Part shown: positions 1 through 7,399 of the stretch, one piece after another
How positions within the stretch are numbered: the first letter of the stretch is position 1
Layout: the number at the start of each line of letters is the position of its first letter
DNA from: G016756615 sp035556195
GTDB taxonomy: Bacteria > Pseudomonadota > Alphaproteobacteria > Rhizobiales > Rhizobiaceae
Direction: 5' to 3'
Length of the DNA: 64,000 bases
NCBI GenBank assembly: GCA_035556195.1
Contig: DATMFK010000045.1
Location: forward strand, 1 to 64,000
The notes under the pieces: model-generated
Seen by the model: the letters and a program-made list of their open reading frames with translations, nothing else
Told to the model about the DNA's origin: nothing
Database searches by the model: none
Position numbers and translations under genes: made by a program

Positions 1-1
1 C

Positions 2-124
2 ATGCGAAAGGCCGCCGAGCGAAGTGTGCGATCCGTGCGCAAGCGCATCGGTGCCCTGCTCGATCAGTTCACCCCCAACGAATGCGCGAACTATCTCGTC
101 AACGCTGGATACGCGGCAACCTAA
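2..124 (+). CDS. IS630-family transposase, C-terminal end (partial)
   Basis: The window opens inside this gene; only about 40 codons and the TAA stop (122-124) are present. The frame contains LLDQFTPNECANYL followed by an AGY tail, which is the usual end of IS630 (Tc1/mariner-like DDE) transposases in alphaproteobacteria. The catalytic DDE residues lie outside the window. The right end of the element should lie in the next few tens of bases, but no terminal repeat can be confirmed without the left end. It is the only mobile DNA seen here. The family call is from memory of the conserved tail. Confidence 0.8.
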   Translation: MRKAAERSVRSVRKRIGALLDQFTPNECANYLVNAGYAAT

Positions 125-165
125 AATGATCCTGCTCTAAGAGCTGGAGTGTCCAGCGGCACCAA

Positions 166-203
166 CAAAAAAAGCGGCGTCCGGGGGAGGGCCAGACGCC
201 GCT
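166..203 (-). terminator. Minus-strand intrinsic terminator, no coding gene upstream
   Basis: A perfect 9-bp stem (173-181 with 195-203) encloses a 13-base loop. On the minus strand it is followed by seven T residues (complement of 166-172). No coding gene precedes it on that strand before the small RNA at 641-757, so it may end an untranslated transcript, or collect read-through. It also lies just past the transposase stop, but lacks a T-run in the plus direction. Confidence 0.6.
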
Positions 204-395
204 GATGCGGACCGTTCCGCGGGAGGCGGGTACGGCAGGTCCGCCGCTAAGGGCCGGCAGGGCAACCGGCAATTGAGCGGGACGCGGCGGTTGCCGAGAC
301 CGGAGTCTCACGTGATGCCCCCATCTCGTGAAGCTCCACACCGCGTCCTACCCCAATGAATATTACGCCGGCCGCGCCGGGATTAGGTTACCGCA

Positions 396-409
396 GGTTA
401 CATGTGACC
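396..409. promoter_or_regulatory. Near-perfect palindrome GGTTACATGTGACC
   Basis: A 14-base palindrome with one mismatched pair. It shares the GTTACATG core with the perfect palindrome at 487-506, and further TTAC/GTTAC words lie beside it (388-391, 410-413). This clustering suggests binding sites for one regulator; no factor is identified. Confidence 0.35.
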
Positions 410-486
410 GTTACGTGGCCAACTCCGCACAATTACTACGCAATTTCGCCGCAAAGCGGCCCAGATGTCGGTGGTTGAGGCCGCGC

Positions 487-506
487 CATGTAACGCCCGT
501 TACATG
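487..506. promoter_or_regulatory. Perfect 20-base inverted repeat, candidate operator
   Basis: CATGTAACG and CGTTACATG flank a two-base CC spacer with no mismatch. The stretch from 204 to 640 contains no convincing gene: possible frames there lack ribosome sites and family resemblance. The repeat therefore most likely regulates an untranslated transcript in this gap, or is a leftover of the region next to the insertion element. It also fits TGT-N10-ACA, but no -24/-12 promoter is visible. Confidence 0.4.
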
Positions 507-640
507 CTTTCCAAGCTCGGCGAACCGCTTTCAGGGGCTAGAGCCAGGCACAAATCGATGAAAGATTGGTGCAGGGACGAAGTCCGCGCCGGGCAAATCG
601 CGCCATTGTTGCGGTAGGCTGCTGGCCGGAGGCGCCAAAC

Positions 641-757
641 AAAAAAGCCGGATCAAGAAGATCCGGCTAAGTTTGATTGGAAGTGCCTGTTAAGGCTAAA
701 CCTCCAGAGGGGAACACTCACCAGGCGCTAATGGGAGGAGGAACGCGCCCGGGAGAT
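641..757 (-). ncRNA. abcR: Candidate AbcR-type (alpha-r15) trans-acting small RNA
   Basis: Seen: on the minus strand a promoter-like pair (TTGTTT 792-787, 17-base spacer, CATATA 769-764) predicts a start near 757. The first stem pairs 724-728 with 745-749 and exposes a 16-base loop carrying CCTCCTCCC. A second pyrimidine stretch, TTCCCC, lies at 709-714. The transcript ends at a 9-bp hairpin (646-654/660-668) followed by T residues, giving about 117 nt. Known: AbcR RNAs of Rhizobiales are about 110-120 nt and use CUCCC/UUCCC anti-Shine-Dalgarno motifs to repress ABC-transporter mRNAs with Hfq. VtlR, a LysR regulator like the next gene, activates abcR2 in Brucella. Inferred: this is an AbcR homologue. 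No covariance model could be run. Confidence 0.7.
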
Positions 758-763
758 GACCAA

Positions 764-792
764 TATATGGGCGATACCTGCCCAATAAACAA
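764..792 (-). promoter_or_regulatory. Putative promoter of the AbcR-like RNA
   Basis: Minus-strand -35 TTGTTT (792-787) and -10 CATATA (769-764) are separated by 17 bases. The -35 hexamer is poor compared with TTGACA, as expected for a promoter that needs an activator. The inverted repeat at 793-818 directly abuts it. Confidence 0.5.
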
Positions 793-818
793 GCATGGAG
801 TTTGCAAAGCTCCCATGC
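793..818. promoter_or_regulatory. Inverted repeat, candidate LysR (VtlR) box
   Basis: GCATGG (793-798) and CCATGC (813-818) are inverted arms, extended inward by two more pairs past a one-base bulge. The site lies just upstream of the -35 element of the small-RNA promoter, where a LysR activator would bind, and 36 bases past the end of the LysR gene. A second reading is a terminator for that gene, because a T-rich stretch (TTGTTTATT) follows on the minus strand. Both roles may apply. Confidence 0.45.
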
Positions 819-853
819 AAAAAGGCACGCCCTGTGGCCCAAGCCTATGCGCC

Positions 854-1750
854 TCAATAGGACCAACTGCGCGCCTTCGAGATCACGAAGTCGCGGAACA
901 CGTGCAGCTTGGCCTGGTTCTTCATCGCGTCGGGATAGCAGAAATATGTGTCGAAGGACGGGACCTCCGTCTCTGGCAGAAGCTGTATGAGCCCGGAGTC
1001 CTTGCTCATCAGGTAATCCGGCAGCATGGCGATGCCTGCGCCCCTTTGGACGGCTCGCTTGATCGACAGGATGTCATTGATCTGCAGCGTCGCGATGCGC
1101 TTGCCGCTTTCGAAGTCGCCGATCGTTTCCAGCCAATTGAGCTCACTGAGATGCGTGGGCACCGGCTCGCCGAAGGTGACGATGCGATGGTTCTTGAGAT
1201 CGGCGATGGAAGTCGGCTTGCCGTATTTGCTGATATACGACGGCGCAGCATAGAGGTGGAAGTGCACGGTGAACAGGCGCCGCTGGATGAGGTCCGGCTG
1301 CTGTGGCTGGCGAAGCCTGATGGCGCAGTCGGCCTGGCGCATGGTCAGATCGAGCTCTTCATTCGCGAGGATCAGTTGGAGCTGAATATCGGGATAAAGG
1401 TCGAGGAATTCGGTCAGCCGTTCCGTCAGCCATCCCGCCCCCAGCCCGACCGTCGTGGTAACCCGCAGAACTCCTGATGGCCGATCCTTTGCCTCGGTCA
1501 GGCGTGTCTTGATATTCTCCAGCTTCATCAGCACGTCATGCGCCGTACGAAACAGCATCTCGCCCTGCTCGGTGAGCACGAGACCGCGAGCATGGCGGTG
1601 GAAGAGCGGCACGCCGACGTCTTGCTCCAGGGCGCTGACCTGCCTGGAGATCGCCGACTGCGATAGTTTCAAAGTCTCGGCGGCATGGGTGAAAGAGCCA
1701 GCCTCCGCCGCTGCGTGAAACACGCGAAGCTTATCCCAGTCCAACGCCAT
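854..1750 (-). CDS. vtlR: LysR-family regulator, VtlR/LsrB type
   Basis: 298 aa. An N-terminal winged helix-turn-helix (about residues 2-60, with LSQSAISRQVSALE) is followed by a periplasmic-binding-protein-like effector domain. In Rhizobiales this subfamily sits directly after trxB and is called LsrB in Sinorhizobium (LPS and redox functions) and VtlR in Brucella (activator of the AbcR2 small RNA). Here it follows trxB by 32 bp on the same strand, so the two are probably one transcript. ATG at 1750 is preceded by GAGGGG and begins MALDWDKLRVF, matching the family; an upstream extension of the frame lacks homology. The AbcR-like RNA immediately downstream supports the VtlR assignment. Confidence 0.85.
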   Translation of the reverse strand: MALDWDKLRVFHAAAEAGSFTHAAETLKLSQSAISRQVSALEQDVGVPLFHRHARGLVLTEQGEMLFRTAHDVLMKLENIKTRLTEAKDRPSGVLRVTTTVGLGAGWLTERLTEFLDLYPDIQLQLILANEELDLTMRQADCAIRLRQPQQPDLIQRRLFTVHFHLYAAPSYISKYGKPTSIADLKNHRIVTFGEPVPTHLSELNWLETIGDFESGKRIATLQINDILSIKRAVQRGAGIAMLPDYLMSKDSGLIQLLPETEVPSFDTYFCYPDAMKNQAKLHVFRDFVISKARSWSY

Positions 1751-1782
1751 ATTTTCCCCTCGTATCGTCGGGCGTCTGGTTG

Positions 1783-2754
1783 TTATTCCGCGGCCTCCCG
1801 ATGGACTTCCATCTCGGCCAGATATTTTTCCGCCTCCAATGCTGCCATGCAGCCGAGGCCGGCGGCCGTCACCGCCTGACGATAGACGTCGTCGGTCACG
1901 TCGCCGGCCGCGAAGACGCCCGGCACATCGGAACGCGTCGAATCCGGCGCGGTCCACAGATAGCCGTTAGGCTTCTGTTTCAGCTTCCCGGCGAACAGCT
2001 CGACCGCCGGAGCGTGGCCGATCGCCACGAATACGCCGTCGATCGGCATTTCCGTCACAGCCCCGGTTTGGGCGTTGCGCAGTTTGATCCCGGTCACCGA
2101 GGGCGGCTGAGGCAGCTTGCCAGGAATGCCCGTGATCTCCTCGACCACCGTGTCCCACAAGACGCTGATGTTCTCCTTCTTGAACAGCCGCTCTTGCAGG
2201 ATGCGCTCGGCCCGGAACTCGCCGCGGCGATGGATGACGGTCACATGCCGCGCAAGGTTGGCCAGATAGAGCGCTTCCTCGACAGCCGAATTCCCTCCTC
2301 CGATGACGACCACGTCCTTGCCGCGATAGAAGAAGCCGTCACAGGTCGCGCAGGCCGAGACCCCGAAGCCCATATAGGACTGTTCGCTGGGGAGGCCCAG
2401 CCATTTCGCCTGTGCACCGGTCGCGATGATGAGTGCGTCGCAGGTGTAGATCGTGCCGGAATCGGACTTCAGCCGAAACGGGCGTATGTCGAGATCGACT
2501 TCGGTGATCGTGTCGATGACGATCTCTGTCCCGACATGTTCTGCCTGCTTGCGCATTTGGTCCATCAGCCAAGGGCCCTGGATGGGGTCGGCAAAGCCGG
2601 GGTAGTTCTCGACGTCGGTTGTGATCATCAGCTGCCCGCCCTGCTGCAGCCCTGAGACCAGCACCGGCTTCAGCATTGCGCGTGCGGCATAAATGGCGGC
2701 CGTATAGCCGGCCGGCCCGGAGCCGATGATCAGGACAGGCGCGTGTTTGGTCAT
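1783..2754 (-). CDS. trxB: Thioredoxin-disulfide reductase
   Basis: 323 aa, normal length. FAD-dependent enzyme that passes NADPH electrons to thioredoxin in the cytoplasm. Visible: FAD site GSGPAG (11-16), redox-active CATC (135-138), NADPH motif GGGNSA (152-157) with HRR (175-177) selecting NADPH, and the C-terminal FAD motif ending in GDV. It is first in a two-gene unit with the LysR regulator and divergent from lrp across 250 bp, which must hold both promoters. Confidence 0.97.
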   Translation of the reverse strand: MTKHAPVLIIGSGPAGYTAAIYAARAMLKPVLVSGLQQGGQLMITTDVENYPGFADPIQGPWLMDQMRKQAEHVGTEIVIDTITEVDLDIRPFRLKSDSGTIYTCDALIIATGAQAKWLGLPSEQSYMGFGVSACATCDGFFYRGKDVVVIGGGNSAVEEALYLANLARHVTVIHRRGEFRAERILQERLFKKENISVLWDTVVEEITGIPGKLPQPPSVTGIKLRNAQTGAVTEMPIDGVFVAIGHAPAVELFAGKLKQKPNGYLWTAPDSTRSDVPGVFAAGDVTDDVYRQAVTAAGLGCMAALEAEKYLAEMEVHREAAE

Positions 2755-3004
2755 GAGATTGCCTCTGCCGGCCGCCAGGCGTCCCGGCGGTATGAAAACG
2801 TTGCCGCCAATTTAGGTGTTGGCCCCCATACGTTGCAAGGCGACCAATTGTTGCTCCCCTGAAACCTCCGGTTTGGGAGCTATCGAACCACCCCTCACAC
2901 GAAAAAAATGGGTATGGCGCCGGAAATAGCAGGCAGCCGCGTGCTTCCGTAGTTTAATTGCGCGCATACGAAAGATTGTTGCGCCGATTCGCGCTGGAGA
3001 ACCA

Positions 3005-3478
3005 ATGCCCCTCAAGGCCGATCTCGACGCCATCGACTGGAAGATCCTGCGTGAGCTCCAGGACGAGGGACGTATCACCAATGTCGAACTCTCGCGACGG
3101 GTCGGGATCTCCGCCCCGCCTTGCTTGCGTCGGGTCAAGCGGCTTGAGGAGGCTGGTATCATCCACGGTTACCGGGCGCTGCTCAACGCGCCCGCATTGG
3201 GATTCGATGTCGTCGCCTTCTGCCTGGTCGGCCTTCAGCACCAGTCCGAAGCAGAGCTGAAAGCCTTCTCCGACCGGACCCGCAACTGGCCCATCGTCAG
3301 GAAAGCCTGGATGGTTTCGGGCGAATCCGATTTCCTCCTCCATTGCGTGGCTACCGATCTCGGCACGTTCCAAAGCTTCGTCATCGAGGAACTGACTTCG
3401 GCGCCAAACGTCGACACGGTGCGGACGGCGCTCACGATTCGTCAGATCAAGGACGAGGGGACCGTGGCGATCGGTTGA
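3005..3478 (+). CDS. lrp: Lrp/AsnC-family transcriptional regulator
   Basis: 157 aa. N-terminal helix-turn-helix (about residues 7-55, DWKILRELQDEGRITNVELS) and a C-terminal RAM ligand/oligomerisation domain. Members are feast/famine regulators that sense amino acids and bind as octamers. ATG at 3005 sits a few bases past GGAGA. It is divergent from trxB and converges with gmhB only 13 bp away. The specific regulon cannot be told; it may simply be a paralogue of global Lrp. Confidence 0.9.
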   Translation: MPLKADLDAIDWKILRELQDEGRITNVELSRRVGISAPPCLRRVKRLEEAGIIHGYRALLNAPALGFDVVAFCLVGLQHQSEAELKAFSDRTRNWPIVRKAWMVSGESDFLLHCVATDLGTFQSFVIEELTSAPNVDTVRTALTIRQIKDEGTVAIG

Positions 3479-3491
3479 GGCAGAGCCTTCG

Positions 3492-4157
3492 TCACGACCT
3501 CGAGAGCGTTGAAATCGCCTCGACCAGCAGAGCGTAGTCTGCGCCGTCGCGCAGCGGCCGGCACGAGAAGGCCTTCTCAGATAGATCGCAGGCCATGCCG
3601 TCCCCAGCGACGAGCCAACCCTCGGCGAGGCCGGCCCGCCTGCCCGCCTCCATGTCGGAAGACTTGTCGCCCACCACGATCGAGCGCTGAAGATCGATGC
3701 CGAGGATCGCGGCGGCCCGCAGCAGCATGCCTGGATTGGGCTTGCGCATCGGATGGTCGGGAATGTCGAAGGGCGGGCGCCCCGCCTCATGATAGGCACA
3801 GGCGAGCACCATGGCGATCGCGCAGCCCTCGACATGCAAGAGATCGAGGAGCCGCCGGTTCACCGCTGCGAAATCGCTCCAGTCGAGCAGGCCCCGAGCA
3901 ACGCCGGACTGGTTGGAGACGATGACGGCAGGCACGCCGGCGGTATTGGCCGCCCGGATCACAGGAAGGATCTCGGGCAGGAGAACGATCTCGTCCGCCG
4001 TCCGGGGATAGCCGGTGTCCACATTGATGGTGCCGTCGCGGTCGAGGAACAACGCTGGCCGGCCCGTCGTCTCGGCGACCGGCGCAAGTATCTGAACCCA
4101 GAGCCCGACCTCCTCCAGATGGAGTGCGTCAGCCGGGCCGCGTGTGGGTTCAGCCAT
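3492..4157 (-). CDS. gmhB: HAD-family D-glycero-D-manno-heptose-1,7-bisphosphate phosphatase
   Basis: 221 aa. Removes the C7 phosphate in ADP-heptose synthesis. The HAD nucleophile motif is FLDRDGT (D39, D41), then SNQSG (81-85), RKPNPGM (138-144) and VVGDKSSD. GmhB enzymes usually hold a structural zinc through C-x-H and C-x-C in the loop before RKP; here that loop has C120, H123, H135 and M137, so the zinc site looks lost or changed. The frame overlaps the end of gmhA by 8 bp, so the genes are translationally coupled. An N-terminal stretch of about 33 residues precedes the domain. Confidence 0.85.
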   Translation of the reverse strand: MAEPTRGPADALHLEEVGLWVQILAPVAETTGRPALFLDRDGTINVDTGYPRTADEIVLLPEILPVIRAANTAGVPAVIVSNQSGVARGLLDWSDFAAVNRRLLDLLHVEGCAIAMVLACAYHEAGRPPFDIPDHPMRKPNPGMLLRAAAILGIDLQRSIVVGDKSSDMEAGRRAGLAEGWLVAGDGMACDLSEKAFSCRPLRDGADYALLVEAISTLSRS

Positions 4158-4722
4158 TGCTCAGCCGCTCTTCCACTGCCTCGCAGAGATAGTGGTAGAG
4201 GCAGAGGTGCCCTTGCTGGATGATCGGCGTGAAGGAAGAGGGAACGTTGAGCAGGATGTCCGAAAGCGCCGCCAGCTTGCCGCCGCTTTCGCCGGTCAGG
4301 GAAATGACAGCCATGCCCATTGCCCTCGCCTGCTCGGCGGCCAGCAGGATGTTCTTCGAATTTCCGCTTGTCGAAATGGCAATCAACACGGCGCCTTGTG
4401 CTCCATGCGCCTCGACCTGACGCGAATAGACGGTGTCGAAACCGTAGTCGTTGCCCCAGGCCGTCAGTACGCCCGCATTGGCGGGCAACGCGATCACGTT
4501 ATACCCCCTGCGCTCCTTGAGAAAACGGCCGACCAGTTCGCCGGCAATGTGGATCGCGTCCGCGGCCGAACCGCCATTGCCGCAAATGAGCAGCGGCTTG
4601 CCCGCCCGAAGCGCGGTGACGATGGCGTCCACTGCCTGCTCCATTGCCGCGGACACATCGCGCGCCGCCATCTCCTCGATGACCTTGGCGGAGCGCGTCA
4701 GATAGTCGTTGAGCGAAGGCAT
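4150..4722 (-). CDS. gmhA: Phosphoheptose (sedoheptulose-7-phosphate) isomerase
   Basis: 190 aa, typical length. SIS-domain enzyme that converts sedoheptulose 7-phosphate to D-glycero-D-manno-heptose 7-phosphate, the first step to LPS heptose. Motifs: CGNGGSAADA, ISTSGNSKN, and the C-terminal QQGHLCLYHYLCE helix that completes the zinc-dependent active site. The start at 4722 (MPSLNDYL) is chosen from family length, 13 bp after hldE stops. Middle gene of hldE-gmhA-gmhB. Confidence 0.95.
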   Translation of the reverse strand: MPSLNDYLTRSAKVIEEMAARDVSAAMEQAVDAIVTALRAGKPLLICGNGGSAADAIHIAGELVGRFLKERRGYNVIALPANAGVLTAWGNDYGFDTVYSRQVEAHGAQGAVLIAISTSGNSKNILLAAEQARAMGMAVISLTGESGGKLAALSDILLNVPSSFTPIIQQGHLCLYHYLCEAVEERLSNG

Positions 4723-4735
4723 CAGAGCATGAACC

Positions 4736-6262
4736 TCAATTCGAGCCGTTGGACGAGGAGATCTTGCCAATGAGACCGGTCGTGCTCTTGCCGTCGACCA
4801 GTCTGGCGAGCACGACACGGCCACCATAAGCCCGGACGATATCGGCGCCGACGACCGTCTCGACCGTGTAGTCCGCCCCTTTCACCAGGACGTCCGGCCT
4901 GAGCCTTTCGATCAGGGTGAGTGGTGTGTCCTCGTCGAACACGACGACCAGATCGACCGCCGCCAGTGCCGACAGGATGAAGGCGCGGTCACGCGCCGTG
5001 TTCACCGGTCGGCTTTCGCCCTTGAGGCGGCGAACGGACGCGTCGCTGTTGAGGCCGAGGATGAGCCGGTCGGCGGTCGCCCTGGCCTGCTGTATCAGCG
5101 ACACATGTCCGGTATGAAGGATATCGAAGCAGCCATTGGTGAAGGCGACGCTGAGCCCCTCGCGCCGCCATGCGGTCGCGATCTGCTCGGCAGTGTCGAG
5201 ATCGACCACCGAACGCTCGGAATGGGACGTCGCGTCGCTGCGGAACAATGCGGCCATCAGCTCTTCCGACGAGACACGCGCCGTCCCGCGCTTGCCGACG
5301 ACCACCCCGGCAGCAGCGTTGGCAATGGCTGCCGCGGCCTGGCGGTCGAGCCCGGCTGCCAACGAAAGCGCAAAGGAGGCGACGACCGTGTCGCCGGCGC
5401 CGGAGACGTCGAACACTTCGCGGGCTTGAGTGGGGATGTGGCGAGCATCCTCCTTGCCGATCACGCTCATGCCCTTTTCACTGCGGGTGGCAAGCACGAA
5501 CTCGAAGCCGTGCGCATCGATCAGCTGCCGAGCAGCGCGAACCACTTGCTCGTCGTCGGCGACTGGGCGGCCAACCGCCTCGCCGAGTTCCTTCCGGTTC
5601 GGCGAAACCACGGTCGCGCCGGCATAACGCGAGTAGTCGTGTCCCTTCGGGTCGACGATGACGCGCTTGCCCGCCTCCGTGCAGAGGCCGATCAGTTCGG
5701 CTGCGACCCCGTCGAGCAGCATCCCCTTGCCATAGTCAGAAAGCACGACGATGTCGGCGCGCGACAAGTGCTTGCGGAAACGTTCGATAATCGCTTGGCG
5801 ATGATCACCGGAAAGGGGCCGTATCTCCTCCTCGTCGAAGCGCAGCACCTGTTGATTGAGCGCGCTGAATCGCGACTTGGAGGAGGTCATGCGGGACGGA
5901 TCGGTCAGGATGCCGGAAACGTCCACGCCCTGGTTTTCGAGCGCGGCGAGAATGGTACGGCCAGCGGCGTCGTTGCCGATCGCCGCGATCGGCACGGCCG
6001 TGCCGCCAAGCGATACGATGTTGGATATGACATTGCCCGCTCCGCCCAGCGTGAGGGTCTCGTCGCGCCCGTGCAGGACGGGGATCGGCGCTTCCGGCGA
6101 GATACGTTCGATCACGCCGCGGACGAAACGGTCGAGGATGAAATCCCCGACGACGAGCACCGTCGCTTCGCGGAACCGGTCAATCGCCGTCAAGAGATCG
6201 GCGGGGCTCCGTGCTGCCGCCGTCAGTTCTTGTTGCGCGGTTTTGCCCGAGAGATCGCTCAT
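4736..6262 (-). CDS. hldE: Bifunctional heptose-7-phosphate kinase / heptose-1-phosphate adenylyltransferase
   Basis: 508 aa. The N-terminal PfkB-type kinase phosphorylates heptose 7-phosphate at C1 (GGAGNV near 74-79; GAGD at 288-291 is the catalytic motif). The C-terminal cytidylyltransferase-like domain adds AMP (FTNGCFDILHTGH, with HTGH at 383-386). It is slightly longer than E. coli HldE because of the N-terminus. ATG at 6262 (MSDLSGKT) is the best family-based start; the ribosome site is weak and an extra 45 codons are open upstream. First gene of the minus-strand heptose operon, divergent from hldD across 186 bp. Confidence 0.95.
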   Translation of the reverse strand: MSDLSGKTAQQELTAAARSPADLLTAIDRFREATVLVVGDFILDRFVRGVIERISPEAPIPVLHGRDETLTLGGAGNVISNIVSLGGTAVPIAAIGNDAAGRTILAALENQGVDVSGILTDPSRMTSSKSRFSALNQQVLRFDEEEIRPLSGDHRQAIIERFRKHLSRADIVVLSDYGKGMLLDGVAAELIGLCTEAGKRVIVDPKGHDYSRYAGATVVSPNRKELGEAVGRPVADDEQVVRAARQLIDAHGFEFVLATRSEKGMSVIGKEDARHIPTQAREVFDVSGAGDTVVASFALSLAAGLDRQAAAAIANAAAGVVVGKRGTARVSSEELMAALFRSDATSHSERSVVDLDTAEQIATAWRREGLSVAFTNGCFDILHTGHVSLIQQARATADRLILGLNSDASVRRLKGESRPVNTARDRAFILSALAAVDLVVVFDEDTPLTLIERLRPDVLVKGADYTVETVVGADIVRAYGGRVVLARLVDGKSTTGLIGKISSSNGSN

Positions 6263-6448
6263 GCGCTGCCGATATACTGCAAACTTCCCGGAGGCAACCG
6301 GCAGCCGGGGGCGAATAGTGACTGGCAATGAACGGACGTAGCGCGACCGAATGAAATCCATTCCTCTCTTCACAAGCGGCTTTGTCGACAGCGCCAAGCC
6401 GCTGGCCTATAGACAGCGCCGCACGAACGAATGGCGCAGGAGAGACCA

Positions 6449-7399
6449 ATGATCGTGGTGACCGGTGGCGCGGGCATGATCGGCAGCAACATTGTTGCGG
6501 CGCTGAATGCGGCTGGCCGCTCCGATATCTTGGTCGTAGACGACCTGACCGACGGCACGAAATTCCGCAATCTCGCCGATTTGTCCATCGAGGACTATCT
6601 GGACAAGGACGAGTTCCTCGAGCTTATCGGGCGCGACGCCATTGGCCCCATGGACGTGATCTTCCATCAGGGTGCCTGTTCGGCGACCACGGAGTGGAAC
6701 GGCAAGTTCATGATGGATGTGAACTTTGCCTACTCGAAGAAGCTCCTGCATTTTTGCCTGAACGGGCGGATCCCCTTCCTCTATGCGTCGTCCGCCGCGG
6801 TTTACGGCGGCGCTTCCGAATTCCGGGAGGAACCGGCGCTCGAGCGGCCCCTGAATGTCTATGGCTACTCCAAGAAGCTTTTTGACGACTATGTGCGTGC
6901 GAAGGTGCTGCCGACCGAGCATTCACCCGTTGTCGGGTTGCGCTATTTCAACGTCTACGGTCCGCGCGAGGCCCACAAGGGCTCGATGGCTTCCGTCGCC
7001 TTCCACCTTTTCAATCAGGTCGAGCGCGGGGAAAACCCGAAGCTCTTCGGCGCCTATGACGGCTACGGCCCGGGCGAGCAGAGCCGCGACTTCATCCATG
7101 TCGAGGATGTCGCCGAGGTCAATCTCTGGCTGTGGAACCGTGGTATCAGCGGGCTTTTCAATTGCGGCACCGGCCGAGCCGAGCCCTTCCGGGCCATTGC
7201 CGATACGGTCGTCGCCGAGCTCGGCAAGGGCGAGGTCGAGTTCACCGATTTTCCCGAACACCTCAAGGGACGCTACCAGAGCTTCACGCAGGCTGATATG
7301 ACGCGATTGCGCGCGGCCGGCTACAACGGCGCCTTCCGCGACGTCAAGACCGGCACGAAAGACTATGTCGCATGGCTGAAGGCCCATCGATTCTCGTGA
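6449..7399 (+). CDS. hldD: ADP-L-glycero-D-manno-heptose-6-epimerase
   Basis: 316 aa. Short-chain dehydrogenase-type epimerase that finishes ADP-L-glycero-D-manno-heptose. NAD(P) motif TGGAGMIGS at the N-terminus, ASSAAVYGG, the catalytic YxxxK (Y138, K142) and FNVYGPRE are all present. ATG at 6449 is preceded by GGAGA at good spacing; an in-frame ATG 18 bases earlier is less likely. Its last 28 bases overlap waaF, so epimerase and transferase are coupled. Confidence 0.96.
   Translation: MIVVTGGAGMIGSNIVAALNAAGRSDILVVDDLTDGTKFRNLADLSIEDYLDKDEFLELIGRDAIGPMDVIFHQGACSATTEWNGKFMMDVNFAYSKKLLHFCLNGRIPFLYASSAAVYGGASEFREEPALERPLNVYGYSKKLFDDYVRAKVLPTEHSPVVGLRYFNVYGPREAHKGSMASVAFHLFNQVERGENPKLFGAYDGYGPGEQSRDFIHVEDVAEVNLWLWNRGISGLFNCGTGRAEPFRAIADTVVAELGKGEVEFTDFPEHLKGRYQSFTQADMTRLRAAGYNGAFRDVKTGTKDYVAWLKAHRFS

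Noticed and set aside
490..503. TGT-N10-ACA match to a NifA upstream activator site
   Set aside because: No sigma-54 -24/-12 promoter and no nif or fix genes nearby; better treated as a generic palindrome.
328..561. Short plus-strand frame after the IS remnant
   Set aside because: No ribosome site, no family resemblance, and it spans the palindrome cluster.
793..818. Reading the inverted repeat only as the LysR gene terminator
   Set aside because: Kept as an alternative, but its position abutting a promoter-like -35 and the bulge in the stem favour a binding site.
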